Source of the DNA: JBEKHI01 sp050012355
GTDB taxonomy: Bacteria > Actinomycetota > Actinomycetes > Streptosporangiales > Streptosporangiaceae
Assembly (NCBI GenBank): GCA_050012355.1
Contig: JBEKHI010000450.1
Location: 1 to 6,439, forward strand
DNA length: 6,439 bases
Direction of reading: 5' to 3'
Shown: piece after piece, positions 6,326 to 6,439 of the stretch
Layout of the letters: each line of letters begins with the position of its first letter
Position numbering within the stretch: the stretch's first letter is position 1
Notes under the pieces: model-generated
The model's input: only the letters and a program-made list of their open reading frames with translations
The model's database searches: none
Told to the model about the DNA's origin: nothing
Position numbers and translations under genes: made by a program

Positions 6326-6346
6326 TTCAGGCGGTCGTCGCAACAC
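6326..6346 (-). repeat. Candidate terminal inverted repeat of the IS30-like element
   Basis: The segment overlapping the transposase stop codon (plus strand TTCAGGCGGTCGTCG, then CAACAC) resembles the end sequence I recall for actinobacterial IS30-type elements. In those, the terminal repeat overlaps the last transposase codons. The matching left end is outside the window, so the repeat cannot be confirmed and the exact element boundary is uncertain. Confidence 0.33.
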
Positions 6347-6439
6347 GTGCTTGCTCGATTACTAGGAGTTTATCATATGCTTCGCGTGGAGTGAGGTAGC
6401 CGAGGCGTTTGCGGGGCCTGTCGTTGAGTTCGTCCGCGA
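6327..6439 (-). CDS. IS30-family transposase, C-terminal fragment (runs off the right edge)
   Basis: Reading the minus strand from the window edge gives 36 codons and a TGA stop at 6329-6327. They encode ADELNDRPRKRLGYLTPREA followed by YDKLLVIEQARVATTA. The block ELNDRPRKRLGYLTP is the hallmark C-terminus of IS30-family DDE transposases, just downstream of the catalytic Glu. The fragment is too short to tell whether the gene is intact beyond the window. Codons such as GAT, AAA, CTA and GTA make it visibly less GC-biased than the neighbouring genes, fitting a mobile origin. It faces the protease genes tail to tail. Confidence 0.82.
   Translation of the reverse strand, partial: ADELNDRPRKRLGYLTPREAYDKLLVIEQARVATTA

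Noticed and set aside
6142..6399. Plus-strand open frame across the end of the second protease
   Set aside because: It is an out-of-frame shadow of the protease that runs into the insertion-sequence end and shows no domain.

Overview
The window is very GC-rich with strong third-position G/C bias. It carries GTG starts, overlapping genes and short intergenic gaps, and a mycobacterial-type Pat aminotransferase. All of this points to a high-GC actinobacterium, probably a soil or filamentous lineage. The genus cannot be fixed from the sequence alone. Apart from a transposase fragment at the right edge, every gene reads left to right.

Region 1 (1-2467) is a two-gene metal-transport unit. The first gene enters from the left edge. 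It encodes a soluble MgtE N-terminal domain plus a CBS pair, with no MgtE membrane domain. Its stop overlaps by 8 bp the start of an NRAMP/SLC11-like transporter. That transporter's metal-site motifs are altered: DPGN is DAGG, and the MPH methionine and histidine are Ala and Trp. The pair looks like a cytosolic Mg2+ sensor translationally coupled to a divalent-cation (likely Mg2+) transporter of the NRMT type.

Region 2 (2468-3384) holds a 242-residue lipoprotein of unknown function with a two-cysteine, sensor-like outer domain. Its leader carries regularly spaced short repeats. After the gene comes a perfect 18-bp inverted repeat, which is either a terminator or an operator for the next gene.

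Region 3 (3385-4455) is pat, a PLP-dependent aromatic/phenylalanine aminotransferase with all expected active-site motifs.

Region 4 (4527-6304) contains two tandem paralogous trypsin-fold serine proteases, both predicted lipoproteins, separated by 5 bp. Their catalytic domains are closely related (roughly 60% identical by eye) but their membrane-proximal linkers are unrelated.

Region 5 (6305-6439) begins the end of an insertion sequence. The last 36 codons of an IS30-family transposase lie on the minus strand, about 20 bp past the second protease. The window contains no rRNA, tRNA or CRISPR array, and no gene-free stretch longer than 300 bp.
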